64,000 nucleotides of DNA, from positions 2,542,001-2,606,000 of the forward strand of contig JAHNUO010000002.1 in assembly GCA_019787685.1 (NCBI GenBank), read 5' to 3'. Shown one piece after another: positions 34,933-44,707 of the stretch. The translations under genes were made by a program, and so were the position numbers. The notes beneath the pieces are model-generated. The model saw nothing but the letters and a program-made list of their open reading frames with translations, was not told the DNA's origin and searched no databases. How positions within the stretch are numbered: position 1 is the first letter of the stretch; the number at the start of each line of letters is the position of its first letter. Source of the DNA: Chiua virens. Taxonomy: Eukaryota > Basidiomycota > Agaricomycetes > Boletales > Boletaceae.

Positions 34933-35573
34933 GAATGGTGACCCTCATCGTCAAATTTTTCTAGCAACAACTCGGACGAGGCGAAATGAGATCCTGACAT
35001 TGGCTCCACATCACGTCGTCCGCCAAGACCAAATTCTGCCGCGGATAAGAGTCTAACTTGCCTCGAGCTCTAAAGTGGATCACAACGTGGGCATCCGCCA
35101 GCCAACCTCCCTCTTCGCTTTCCACCTTCACCGTAACTATATTTAAACCCTCCTTTTTCAATCACTAACGCGGAGCCAATACAACAGCTCCCAATCATAC
35201 TCCACCCTCAGCGCAAATTGAATAGATCCGCTCTAACTCAGCGGTCTCGTCCTCATGAACGTACCCCATCCGATCAAGCACATCAATATCTCCAAAGGCA
35301 CCCCACGAAGCAACGGTGACGCTAAATGCCGATCAAAACCTCCCGTCTGGCACAACGCCAACAACTCACGGAAGACACAGGAACTTCCTTGGGTCCAGGG
35401 CATCCACTTTGCGCCCATCGTTGATCTACAGCATACTTCACCATGGTAGGGTCCAGGGTCTGTGTATCCGACAAGTTAAATACCCTTGCTGCGTCCTATC
35501 GACAGTACCAACACCCCTCTCTCGTCAGCACTCATCTTCTCTCATCTTTTAAACACTACTCGACGACCATATC
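34933..35573. other. Spacer upstream of IRG-like gene (copy 2)
   Basis: No supported gene. Counterpart of 18561-19234, including a TATA-like CTATATTTAAA near 35135. Confidence 0.4.
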
Positions 35574-36876
35574 ATGGGTGGGAAGGTCTCCAGGTGGCTT
35601 GGCTTCGGTCCCGAAGAGCACAACCCCACCGTCCACGACATTGAGGGGCGTCAGCACGCTAAACAAGCACAGCGCGACGCCGAAAGGGCCGCCCAAGATG
35701 CTCAGAATCTTCTTGCCTCAATCAGGCAGGAAGCCGAGCTGGACCGCGAGCGCGCTCGTGCCCGCCAGGTGGAAGCCGACGCAGCGGCCGCGCGTGCCGA
35801 AGTGGAGACAGAGTGAATGAAGGCGCAAATGGTCGAGGCGGCTATGGCTGCGAAGCGTGCTGAGGAGCTTGCACAGGCGGCTTCTAAAGCCTCCCAGGAG
35901 GAGGCTGCGATGTTCGCAAGAGAGGCTGAGGAGGAACGGGAACGGTCCCGAAAGATACAGGAAGATGCAGAGAGGGCGATGGCAGCTGCGAGGGAAGAAG
36001 CGGAGCGGGCGCAGAAGGTTGCGGATGAGCAGCGTGCCGCCGCCGAGGCTGGCAAGGCGCAGGCAGAGGAAATAGCACGTGCGGCTGCCGAAGAAGCTCG
36101 GAAGGCCAACGAGGCGGAAAGGCGATTGAAGGAGGGTATTCAGCCAGTCGTGACCCCTACCCTGGAGGAGCTCGCTGCCGCCAAAAAACGTATTCAATAC
36201 AGAGAAGATCGGTTCCACTTCGCTGTGGCTGGGATCTCTGGTAGCGGCAAGTCATCCCTTGTGAACGCGTTCCGTGGCTTGCTGCAGCCGAGATGCAGGT
36301 GCTGCAGCTGTTGGGGTCACCGAGACGACCCTCTCGACGACCCGATATGCGGATGCGAATTCCGATAACCCATACGTTTGGTACGACATCCCCGGTGCGG
36401 GTACCATCAAGTGCCGTGATTGGCAGTACTTCAACGAGCAGGGTCTCTACGTCTTCGACTGCATCGTCGTCCTCTTTGACAATCGTTTCACCATGACGGA
36501 TATCGCTATCCTCACGAACGCTAGACGTTTCAAGATTCCGACTTACATCGTCCGCTCGAAAGCGGACCAGCACATCCGGAACATCATGATGGATATGGGT
36601 TACGATAGTGAGGGGGATGATGAGGAAGATATCGAGCGTCGTAACCAGCTGCACAAGGCCGCGAGGAAGCAATTCATCGAGAGGACGAGGAAGAGCGTCA
36701 AGAGCAACTTGGAAGATGCGAACCTCCCGGATCAGCGGGTGTACATCGTTTCCAACGCCACGCTGTTGAACCTCGTGTTGAACAAGGTACCGAAGAAGAC
36801 GATAGACGAAGTGGGCTTACTCAACGACCTGCTCAACGAGGCTTACACACGGAGGGCTAGACGCACGGCCCAGTGA
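35574..36876 (+). pseudogene. IRG-like GTPase with coiled coil, broken (copy 2)
   Basis: The ATG is intact (MGGKVSRWLGFG, which fits an N-myristoylation signal: Gly2, Ser6). The coiled coil is cut by the same in-frame TGA as in copy 1 (35814-35816), at a site where the paralogue at 37551 has an Arg codon. The next codon is ATG and the frame continues. The P-loop GISGSGKSS is intact, but one inserted T near 36283 shifts the frame just after FRGL. The G3 to C-terminal part is open in the new frame to 36876 and keeps the Phe that copy 1 lost. No single full-length product is possible without recoding. Confidence 0.83.
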
Positions 36877-37550
36877 GGATGATACGAACGACAGTTGACT
36901 GTGAAACAAATTTTCGTTGTGGTTCTTTCTCTCGATTACTAGCCATACATTGTACGAACATAGAGTTGCCATTTTCGATCATGCAGATCATGACCGTTTC
37001 GTCTTCCTCGAGGCAAACCACGACCCTTCTCAATCACGATTGCACTGCCCCGACGTTAATACATCGCTCCACTCGTTGCCCTGCACTTCACTGCTTTTAC
37101 CCATATACAGCGACCGTATAGATGCTAAGCCGGTCCAAGGTGAAGCAGACCACGGAAACGTCCCTAGACAAAAAATAAATCAAAACTGATCAGATTCCCT
37201 ACATGCCAGAACAGATCGACTCCGCAAGCCATTGCTTAGGGGACGCATTTTCTGGCCCCACTGACAGAATCCAAGGCCAAAGTTGGACACGAGGTGAGCT
37301 TCCGCTTCCAGACGTACATTTCCGATCAGAACCCTCTTCTTTCCCAGATGATAAAGTTCAGAATTCGAACCACAAGGTCGTGTTTCTATAGATTCAGGGT
37401 ATCTTCTGCCAGCGCTCGAGTGCGTGACGTGGTGGAATTATAAACCATCCACCCATCCCTGCCCATCCCTGCCCACCAAACCATCCAGGACGCTGCTCAT
37501 TGATACAACACCCTTTCCCCATCCAATCTATTTCAATCACATTCTGGACG
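36877..37550. other. Spacer between IRG-like genes, with copy-specific DNA
   Basis: Contains about 465 bp (roughly 36960-37440) absent from the same place in unit 1. No coding similarity, terminal repeats or clear target-site duplication was seen. It may be an ancestral promoter lost from unit 1, or an insertion here. Confidence 0.5.
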
Positions 37551-38910
37551 ATGGGAAACGTTCTAGCACCCGCAATTGGTCTGGCTGCGATGATCCTACC
37601 TCTGATTTTCGGTCGGCCTGATAGAGCAAACCCAACGCTTGCTGACATCGAGGCGCGCCAAAGAGCGGAAGAGGCGCAGAGACAGGCCGAACAGGCTGCC
37701 AGAGAGGCCCAGGAGCTCGCAGAAGAAATTCGAAGGAACGCTGATCGTGAGCGTGAGGAGGCCCGAATGCGCCAGGAGGAGGCTAATCGTGCGGCCGCAT
37801 GGGCTGCAGAGGAGGCGGAGCGGATGAGAACGCAGATGGAGGAAGCTGCACGTGCGGCGAGGCATGCTCAGGAGCTCAGTGAGGCGGCTGCTAATGTTGC
37901 TAGAGAGGAGGCAGCGAGGCTCACGCAGGAGGCCCAAAAGGAGCGTGAACGTGCGCAGAGGACCCAAGAGGAGGCTGAAAGAGCGATGGCAGCTGCGCAG
38001 GAAGAGGCCGAAAGGGCACAAAAGGTTGCGGATGAACAGCGTCGCGAGGCGGAGGCTGGCAGGGCTCTGGCAGAAGAGATTTCTCGCGCCGCCGCAGAGG
38101 AGACGCAGAAAGCCATAGAGGCAAAGCAAGAAGCTGAGAGGCGCTTAAAGGAGGGTATCCAACCAGTCGTGATGCCCTCTCCTGCAGAAGTTGCCGCGGC
38201 TAAACGACGCATCCAATATAGGGAAGATTGTTTCCATTTCGCTGTTGCCGGCATATCTGGCAGTGGCAAGTCATCCCTTGTTAACGCGTTCCGTGGTCTG
38301 CGTAGCCGAGATGCGGGAGCTGCAGCCGTAGGAGTTACAGAGACGACGCTCCAGATGAGCCGGTATCCTGATATGAACCCCGAGAACCCCTTCATCTGGT
38401 ACGACATTCCTGGTGCAGGTACTCTCAAGTGCCGCGACTGGCAGTATTTCAACGAGCAGGGTCTCTACGTCTTCGACTGCATCGTCGTCCTCTTCGACAA
38501 TCGCTTTACTATGACGGATATCGCCATCCTCACGAACGCCAGACGCTTTAACATTCCCACCTACATCGTCCGCTCCAAAGCGGACCAGCATATCCGGAAT
38601 CTCATGGTGGATATGGGATACGATGATGAGGGGGAAGACGAGGAAGATGTTGAGCGTCGTAATGAGCTGTACGAGGCTGCGAGGAAACAGTTCATCAAGG
38701 AGACAAGGGAGAGTGTGCGAACCAACTTGGAGGAAAGCAATCTCCCTGGTCAACGCGTCTACATCGTCTCAAACACTGTGATGTTGACCGTCGTGTCAAA
38801 CAAGATGTCCGAAGAAGGCAATCGATGAGGTAGACTTACTCAACGACCTCCTCAACCAAGCATACTCGAGGCGCGGTACCCAATCAGATGAGAGCTATGT
38901 AATTTGTTAA
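37551..38910 (+). pseudogene. IRG-like GTPase with coiled coil, C-terminal frameshift
   Basis: Starts at ATG 37551 (MGNVLAPAIGLAAMILPLIF, hydrophobic). About 190 residues of Ala/Glu/Arg-rich coiled coil follow, then GIQPVVMP and the G domain. The P-loop GISGSGKS is at residues 234-241; G3 is DIPGAGT; RSKADQHIRNLM lies at the G4 region. The frame closes at 38828 after NKMSEEG. One extra A near 38805 explains this: the neighbouring frame continues KKAIDEVDLLNDLLNQAYSR, matching the paralogues, and ends at 38910. Only the last 30 or so residues are lost, so a protein may still be made and bind GTP. The right duplication breakpoint lies at 37884-37887 within this gene. Confidence 0.8.
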
Positions 38911-39164
38911 CTTACCTTCGTGTTGTAAATCTTCGTGTTGTAAACCGAAATCGAGGTTGACATGGCTGGGAATAAACAGAGTCGGCATTCGGGATTGGCT
39001 GAGCGGCCCTCTGAGTCGAGCTACCAACCATGTAACAGGGGAAATCATGAAAGTGAACATAATGCATGAAGCTTGAAGCTTGAAGGGTAAGATGTAACAT
39101 AAATAATTTACGAGTAGTGGAGACGAAAAAATGAAACTCTGCCGATGAACGTCCAACCACTCGA

Positions 39165-40466
39165 TCACAACGAATCGACTTGGAGATAGTCCCTGTACCC
39201 ATCATACGCTGCCCGTGCATCCTCATAGAGGCACTCCAACAACTCCTTCTCCTGCTGCGTAAACCCATTCATATCCCCGACTTTACGACCGAGCTGGGAA
39301 GATTGTGCACCGGGATGACGTAGCCAATCCAAGATGGTCGCCTTCCACTGTTTCCACACCTTGGTATCGTTGGGCAACAGTTCGTTGAGAAGGGCTGTCG
39401 GGTCTTGTAGTTTCAACACGAGAAGCATGAATACAACAGCTGTCGTGCGGGTTCCCAGCGTGTACTTGGTCAACATCGGGTTTTGGAATATCCGCTCAAA
39501 CATGAGCTTCTGGTGGATCTTCTCCTTGTCCAGGGAGGAGAGCCGCGTGTTGTACAACGCAGAAACACAGAGCGAGGCAAGGAACATGGTCTGACCAAAC
39601 AGCGACGCTTGCGGGATAAGGAGAAGCTGGGTGATGGCTTGGATGGTGAAGAGGAAGGAGCACCATCGTACTAGATTGAAGTGACCCTCGCTCAAGAAAC
39701 GGAGGGAGAGGGTTCCACGGGTAATAGAATTGATTGCGCCTTCTGTCCCTTTCAACAAAACGATGTCCTTGTCTGAGGAGAGAATTCCATCACCAGCAGG
39801 CGAACCTTTGGCAGGTTCGGGATGCATGAATACGAGGTCTGCTGAGCCGAGGACGAAACTGGATATACCACTGGCGAGGATGCCGATGAGAATCAGCAAT
39901 GACGCATACCATTCCCCGTATACCGCGCAAATGGCAAACGTGCCAATGCTCGTGGAAATGGGGATGATCGCGAAGAGGAGAGTGGAAGCACTCGCACGCG
40001 CAGGCCGCATCTCTGAGGGAGGAGCTTGTCCGAGATCAACGACAGTAATTCTAACAGGCTGTGTCCTCCTCCCCGCAACCACCTTCCCTTCCGAATCCAA
40101 AGACGCACATGCTTTTACCAACAGCGATGCCAAGTAGCCCGTCTCCTCGATGACGGTCCCCGAGTGTGCAGCACGGAACCTAGGTCCCTTCAGACTGTCC
40201 AGTTTAAATAAGATGGTCGGGTCCGTGTGGATGCCTTGTGAAAGGGACTTCGAGGAAATGCTGCCAGGGTTCGATTTTGCGAACGAGCGGAGTAGCTCGG
40301 CCGTCTGGAATGAGCCAGGATTATTGTGCCAACCCAACCAACGCCTTTTCTGATAGACGTGGACAGCAGCCATAGAGGACAAGGTATCCCCCCCACCCAG
40401 CAAACCAAGTACACCCGATATGTCAAGTGAAAAACGCCGTGGTTCGTCGAGAGAGAATGGAGCCAT
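39165..40466 (-). CDS. Multi-pass membrane protein, family member A
   Basis: Single-exon protein of 433 residues with no function I can name; three related copies occur in this window (41853, 58431, 60155). The start MAPFSLDEPRRFSLD aligns with the paralogues. Conserved blocks are SAMATVHVY-like, RRWLGWHNNPGSFQ, KGPRFRAAHSGT, EETGYLASLLVKAC, HPEPAKGSPAGDGIL, SITRGTLSLRF, LLPNDTKVWKQWKATIL and a C-terminal EDARAAYDGY. Four or five hydrophobic segments are visible, near residues 188-215, 220-245, 290-335 and 360-380. The HPEPAKGSPAGDGIL loop between them is the best-conserved signature. It appears intact. Confidence 0.8.
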   Translation of the reverse strand: MAPFSLDEPRRFSLDISGVLGLLGGGDTLSSMAAVHVYQKRRWLGWHNNPGSFQTAELLRSFAKSNPGSISSKSLSQGIHTDPTILFKLDSLKGPRFRAAHSGTVIEETGYLASLLVKACASLDSEGKVVAGRRTQPVRITVVDLGQAPPSEMRPARASASTLLFAIIPISTSIGTFAICAVYGEWYASLLILIGILASGISSFVLGSADLVFMHPEPAKGSPAGDGILSSDKDIVLLKGTEGAINSITRGTLSLRFLSEGHFNLVRWCSFLFTIQAITQLLLIPQASLFGQTMFLASLCVSALYNTRLSSLDKEKIHQKLMFERIFQNPMLTKYTLGTRTTAVVFMLLVLKLQDPTALLNELLPNDTKVWKQWKATILDWLRHPGAQSSQLGRKVGDMNGFTQQEKELLECLYEDARAAYDGYRDYLQVDSL

Positions 40467-41852
40467 GATGACGGAATGAGCCTGAATGTTGTTCGTGGTA
40501 GTGAAAGGCCAAAAAGTCGAAGAGATTGTGGGATGGCGAGAGATGACTGGGGGTAGCTTTAAGAGGTGAACAGACATACACATTGACCGAGCCGACGAGC
40601 TTACTTTTCTGCTTTAGAGCTATGCAAGACACGTGTATCCAGATACTCAGGCTATGTCGTACAAGCTGGCGTGCCGGACCCAGGTGTTTGCGTATAGGAC
40701 AAGCCTGCAACTGGCTTGGTAGTAATGAGTTCTGGCAGTACTGATCAACTACGGTGGCGCGCTGTAGCATGTGCTGCCACACAACGCCTTGAGGGGGTAT
40801 CTAAAGTTCTGGTCAGGATGTGTCTGCTCGAAGAGAATGAAGACTTACCACGAACTGAATTGCCATCGTGCGCATGGGGCTTGCAGCATATGATGCAACG
40901 AGGAGCTCATTGCACGGATTACCTGCCATCGATTCAATGTGTTCTGGTGACAGTGGGACTTGAGCGAGACCTTTACAAGTGCTAAATCTGTCCATTTCCG
41001 ATGTGCTCGGGCTAAAAAATGCGGTCTTGTTCTGTCTGCAATGCGCGGGCGTGGTAAGGGCAATGAAGGCAGTGAGGTGGGGACGCCGAAAGAGCATTCT
41101 GCCTCAAGGTGGATACCTCATTGTCGGTGGACTCATCTGTGGCGCACCATCTGGCATCCAGCCCGCCAAACCACCCCATGTGAGGCAAATAAGCCAGACG
41201 AATGAGACGCTTTCCAGATGAATCGGTTGAAAATAACCACGTTGACTATTCAACTCGACAGAGGCGTAATAACACCCTAAGAGCCGTTGGCGTCGCGTCT
41301 GGTGGGGAACTTCAATGTGCATCGACTCCATCTCCGGGTGTCCCGAGAACGGTGGGAGTTGCAGAAAAATTCATCGTGTATATACGGCTCACCACGGCTC
41401 GAGTCCCTTGCTTGGATCTGGTGGGTAAATGGTAACCAACAAGTTGAATATTGAAGATGGTGGAAACAATGTTGCTCCATTCACTCACAGATGACGTAAG
41501 CAACCCATTACTCGGACGTTCTGGAGTTGAATCCATGAATGTGAACGTCATCGCAACCGCAGGCCTATTTCCAGTGCTTGTCCGAACACCTGGCGAAAGT
41601 AAAACAAACCGAAAGACGCTGGCACTTCGAGCCCGATCCAAGTTACAAATAAAATCAACTCTCACTTTCCCGTGAAACATGTCAAGACAAGTCGTGCGGT
41701 ACTATAAAGGTCCACAGAAATATAATGTTACACGGATGAATATCGTTTGCAAATTATAGAGTACGTAGCACACAATAAATACAGATCCAGGTGGGTATAC
41801 GGATTATCATCTTTTCGAGCGAATAGAAGCCACCAAGAAACGACAGACGATA
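40467..41852. other. Intergenic between membrane-family A and B
   Basis: About 1.4 kb with no supported gene; short open frames lack recognisable similarity. Confidence 0.45.
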
Positions 41853-43224
41853 TCACAACGAATCGGCCCGGAGATAATCACAATAGCCATTGTACGCAGC
41901 CCGTGCGTCCTCGAGGAGCGTGTTTAACAAGTTCTTTTCTTGTTCCGTGAATCCATTCAAGTCACCGCCTTGGGCACCGAATTGCCTGTATTCGTCCTTG
42001 CGGTGACGCAACTGCTCCAAGATCATCGCCTTCCATTGCCTCCAGACTTTCGTATCATTGGGCAACAGCTCATCGAGGAGTCCGGTCGGGTCTTGCAGCC
42101 CCAATACGAGAAGGATGAACACCACAGCTGTCGTGCGTGTTCCCAGCGTGTACTTGGTCAACATCGGGTTCTGGAATACGTCCTCAAACAAGAGCTTCTG
42201 GTGGATCTTCTCCTTGTCCATCGAAGAAATCCGTGCGTTATATATCGCAGACACACCGAACGAGGCGAGGAACATGACCTGACCGAACAGTGACGCCTGT
42301 GAGATGAGGAGAAGCTGGGTGACGGCTTGGACAGTGAAGAGAAGGGAACACCATCGAAGGAGACCGTAGTGCCCCTCTCCCGAGAATCGGAGGGAAATAT
42401 TTCCACGGGTGATGGAATTGACGGCACCTTCTGTTCCTTTCAATAGGACGATGTCCTTGTCCGACGTCAAGATGCCATCGCCAGCGGGCGATCCCTTGGC
42501 TGGCTCTGGATGTGTGAACACCAAGTCCGCAGAGCCGAGAATCAGGCAAGATAGGCCACTTGCGACGATACCCACGAGGATCAACCATGTCGCACACCAG
42601 TCCCCACATCACCGCGCACGCTGCACAGGCGCCGACGCTAGCAGAGATGGGGAGACTGGCAAAGAACAAAGTGGAAACGCTTGCACGTGCGGGCCGCACC
42701 TCAGAAGCAGGTGCCTCTCCAAGATCGACGATGGTAATCTCAACCGGCTGCGTCTTCCTCCCCGGAACCACATTTCCCTCCGAACTCCAAGCTGCGCACG
42801 CCTTCATCAACAGCGCCGCCAGGTACCCTGTCTCGGGGATGGCGGTCCCCGAGTGTGCGGCACGAAACTTGGGTCCTTTGCACCGGTCTAGTTCGAACAG
42901 TGCCGTGGGGTCCGTGTGGATGCTGCCCGCAGAATGCGAGAGTGAGACGCAAGAGTTGAAAACGCCACACAAGGACGCGGACGGCGCGAATGCGCGGAGT
43001 CGCTTCGCTATCTGGAAAGATCCAGGATTGTTGTACCAGCCCAACCAACGTCTGTTACCGTATACGTGCACCGTCGCCATGGCTGACATGGCATCATTTC
43101 CTCCAATCAAACCGAGAACACCAGCATTGTCCAATGAAAACCTCGACGGCTTGTCGAGTAGGAGAGATGGTACGGTGGCGGTATCACCGTTGAGTGGAAG
43201 GTGGCTTTCTAGAGAGATGGGCAT
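41853..43224 (-). pseudogene. Multi-pass membrane protein, family member B, frameshifted
   Basis: Paralogue of A. The first part (from 43224, MPISLESHLPLNG) encodes RRWLGWYNNPGSFQ, KGPKFRAAHSGT and the first hydrophobic segment. After CAACAV the frame breaks: ATGT replaces the triplet expected from paralogues (near 42610), and the second frame carries WLILVGIVASGLSC, HPEPAKGSPAGDGIL and LLPNDTKVWRQWKAMIL to the stop at 41853. One extra base explains the break. Everything else looks selected, so this is a recent lesion or a sequencing error. Confidence 0.8.
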
Positions 43225-44707
43225 GTCGGTGAGCTGTCAATGGTGGTCGTCCGATTGGAAAAATGAAAAAGCAAATGTGAGTGTAACGATGAAAGACTCG
43301 AGGTAGCTTTGAGAAAAAAATAGTGAAGTGCATCCACGACCTCAAACTTTTATACTCGGATCGAGCCAAGGCAATGCTTGGTGCCACAGTGTCGGACTTG
43401 GAGGGCAGATGGAGTAGGACGTACAATTCACAGGGCCACAGCGGGGACCTTCAATGACCATCCGGGTTTGACCTTTTTGCGTAATACAACCCACGATGAG
43501 ATTTGTCTGACATAAGTAACGGCGGAGAAAAACTACAGGAATTTAGTACCAACCTGGTTATTCTTGTCTTGAATCAGATCCATGGCTGTCAAGCTTGGCG
43601 GAGTAGCAATCGACACATCTCTCCATTCAGTGCACCCCAAAACGCTCACGAGCACAGGTAGGTTGAGCTCTACTATACATGGAAGATTGGAGTAGGTCAC
43701 TAACCGAATGGCGCGTATCCTGGCCGCCTCCAGATCTTGGAAAGGCACTCCATCCCTCCAGTGGGTCACCCGATGGAGTCAATCCGAATCCATGTTTTTT
43801 TACTGTGTAAAATCGCACTGCAATTGCTACTGGATTCATAGCCGAGCCGTGGGGTTCCCTGGCATTGGCAGGTGAGGGTTCCAAGTTTATTTGGAAGCCC
43901 GCCATTGTCGGCCACTTTGGCAGGCGGATCATGCCAGTGGAAGGGGCGGAAAGATCGAGTCAACTGTGATGGATTCTCGCCGGCGTGAACAAGTATCAGC
44001 GTTTGTGGGCCTTCGGTATCTAAAAAATATCATACTCGCGCAAAGTATTGTACTGAATGCGGGACCCGATTGATCGCCATGCGGTGAGTCACTGGTGATA
44101 CTACACCATAGCATGTGCTAGTAGTAGTCGATCAAACAGCCAACTGGCAGTTTCGGCTGGCCCTGCCAACAGTGATCGATCGAAAGCCACATCGCTTCAC
44201 CGGAGCATTGGCAGCGTTTCGCCTTGAAACACCTATCAAACGGATATCTGTGAGCTGAGGATTTCGATGACACGCGAACGCGGTAGTAAGGTACAGCGCT
44301 AATATTGATTGTTAAAATAGTAAATAGGTACAGCATGATTGAATACAGGACTCGGAAGCTTGAAAAGTTGCAGTTGTCTTCCACGAGGGAAGCTGTGAGG
44401 CTGTGTTATGACATTAATTGTCTGCACAGGATGTAGGCTAGAGTCTAGACCGTGGCTTTGGAGGGCGACAAAAGTATCATGGTCACTACCTCAGGCTTCA
44501 CTGCAGACCGCGAGCATGGCACTAGAGGGCCCCAGGCACCTGGTGCTAGTCATGGTCGAGTGAATTATAATACATTGTACACTTGATTGTTGATGTCGTG
44601 CGACGTGTCCGAGTCTCTGTGGTACTCTATGAACGTCCGCTCTATGCGCCAGCCCCATATCATCATGCACCCTTCCTCGGGTGGTCAACCAACGAAAAAC
44701 AACACCC
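43225..44707. other. Intergenic between membrane-family B and lipin
   Basis: About 1.5 kb with no supported gene or RNA. Composition is unremarkable. Confidence 0.45.

Larger units (their letters stand above)
21097..37887. repeat. Tandem segmental duplication, unit 2
   Basis: Right copy of the direct duplication. It starts with the 5' end of the Btz-domain coding region and ends inside the coiled coil of the IRG-like gene at 37551, the only complete version of that gene. Compared with unit 1 it has about 465 bp more between the two IRG-like genes and one fewer 86-bp array unit. Confidence 0.9.

Noticed and set aside
35780..35830. A tiny intron removing the in-frame TGA in the IRG-like coiled coil
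   Set aside because: Available GT..AG pairs give introns of about 20-45 nt without a branch site, and the paralogue has continuous coding sequence there.
4627..37887. Duplication as an assembly artefact joining two nuclear haplotypes
   Set aside because: Not excluded, but the inner junction fuses two truncated genes at microhomology while intact parents lie outside, which fits a real tandem event. Kept as the stated refutation test.
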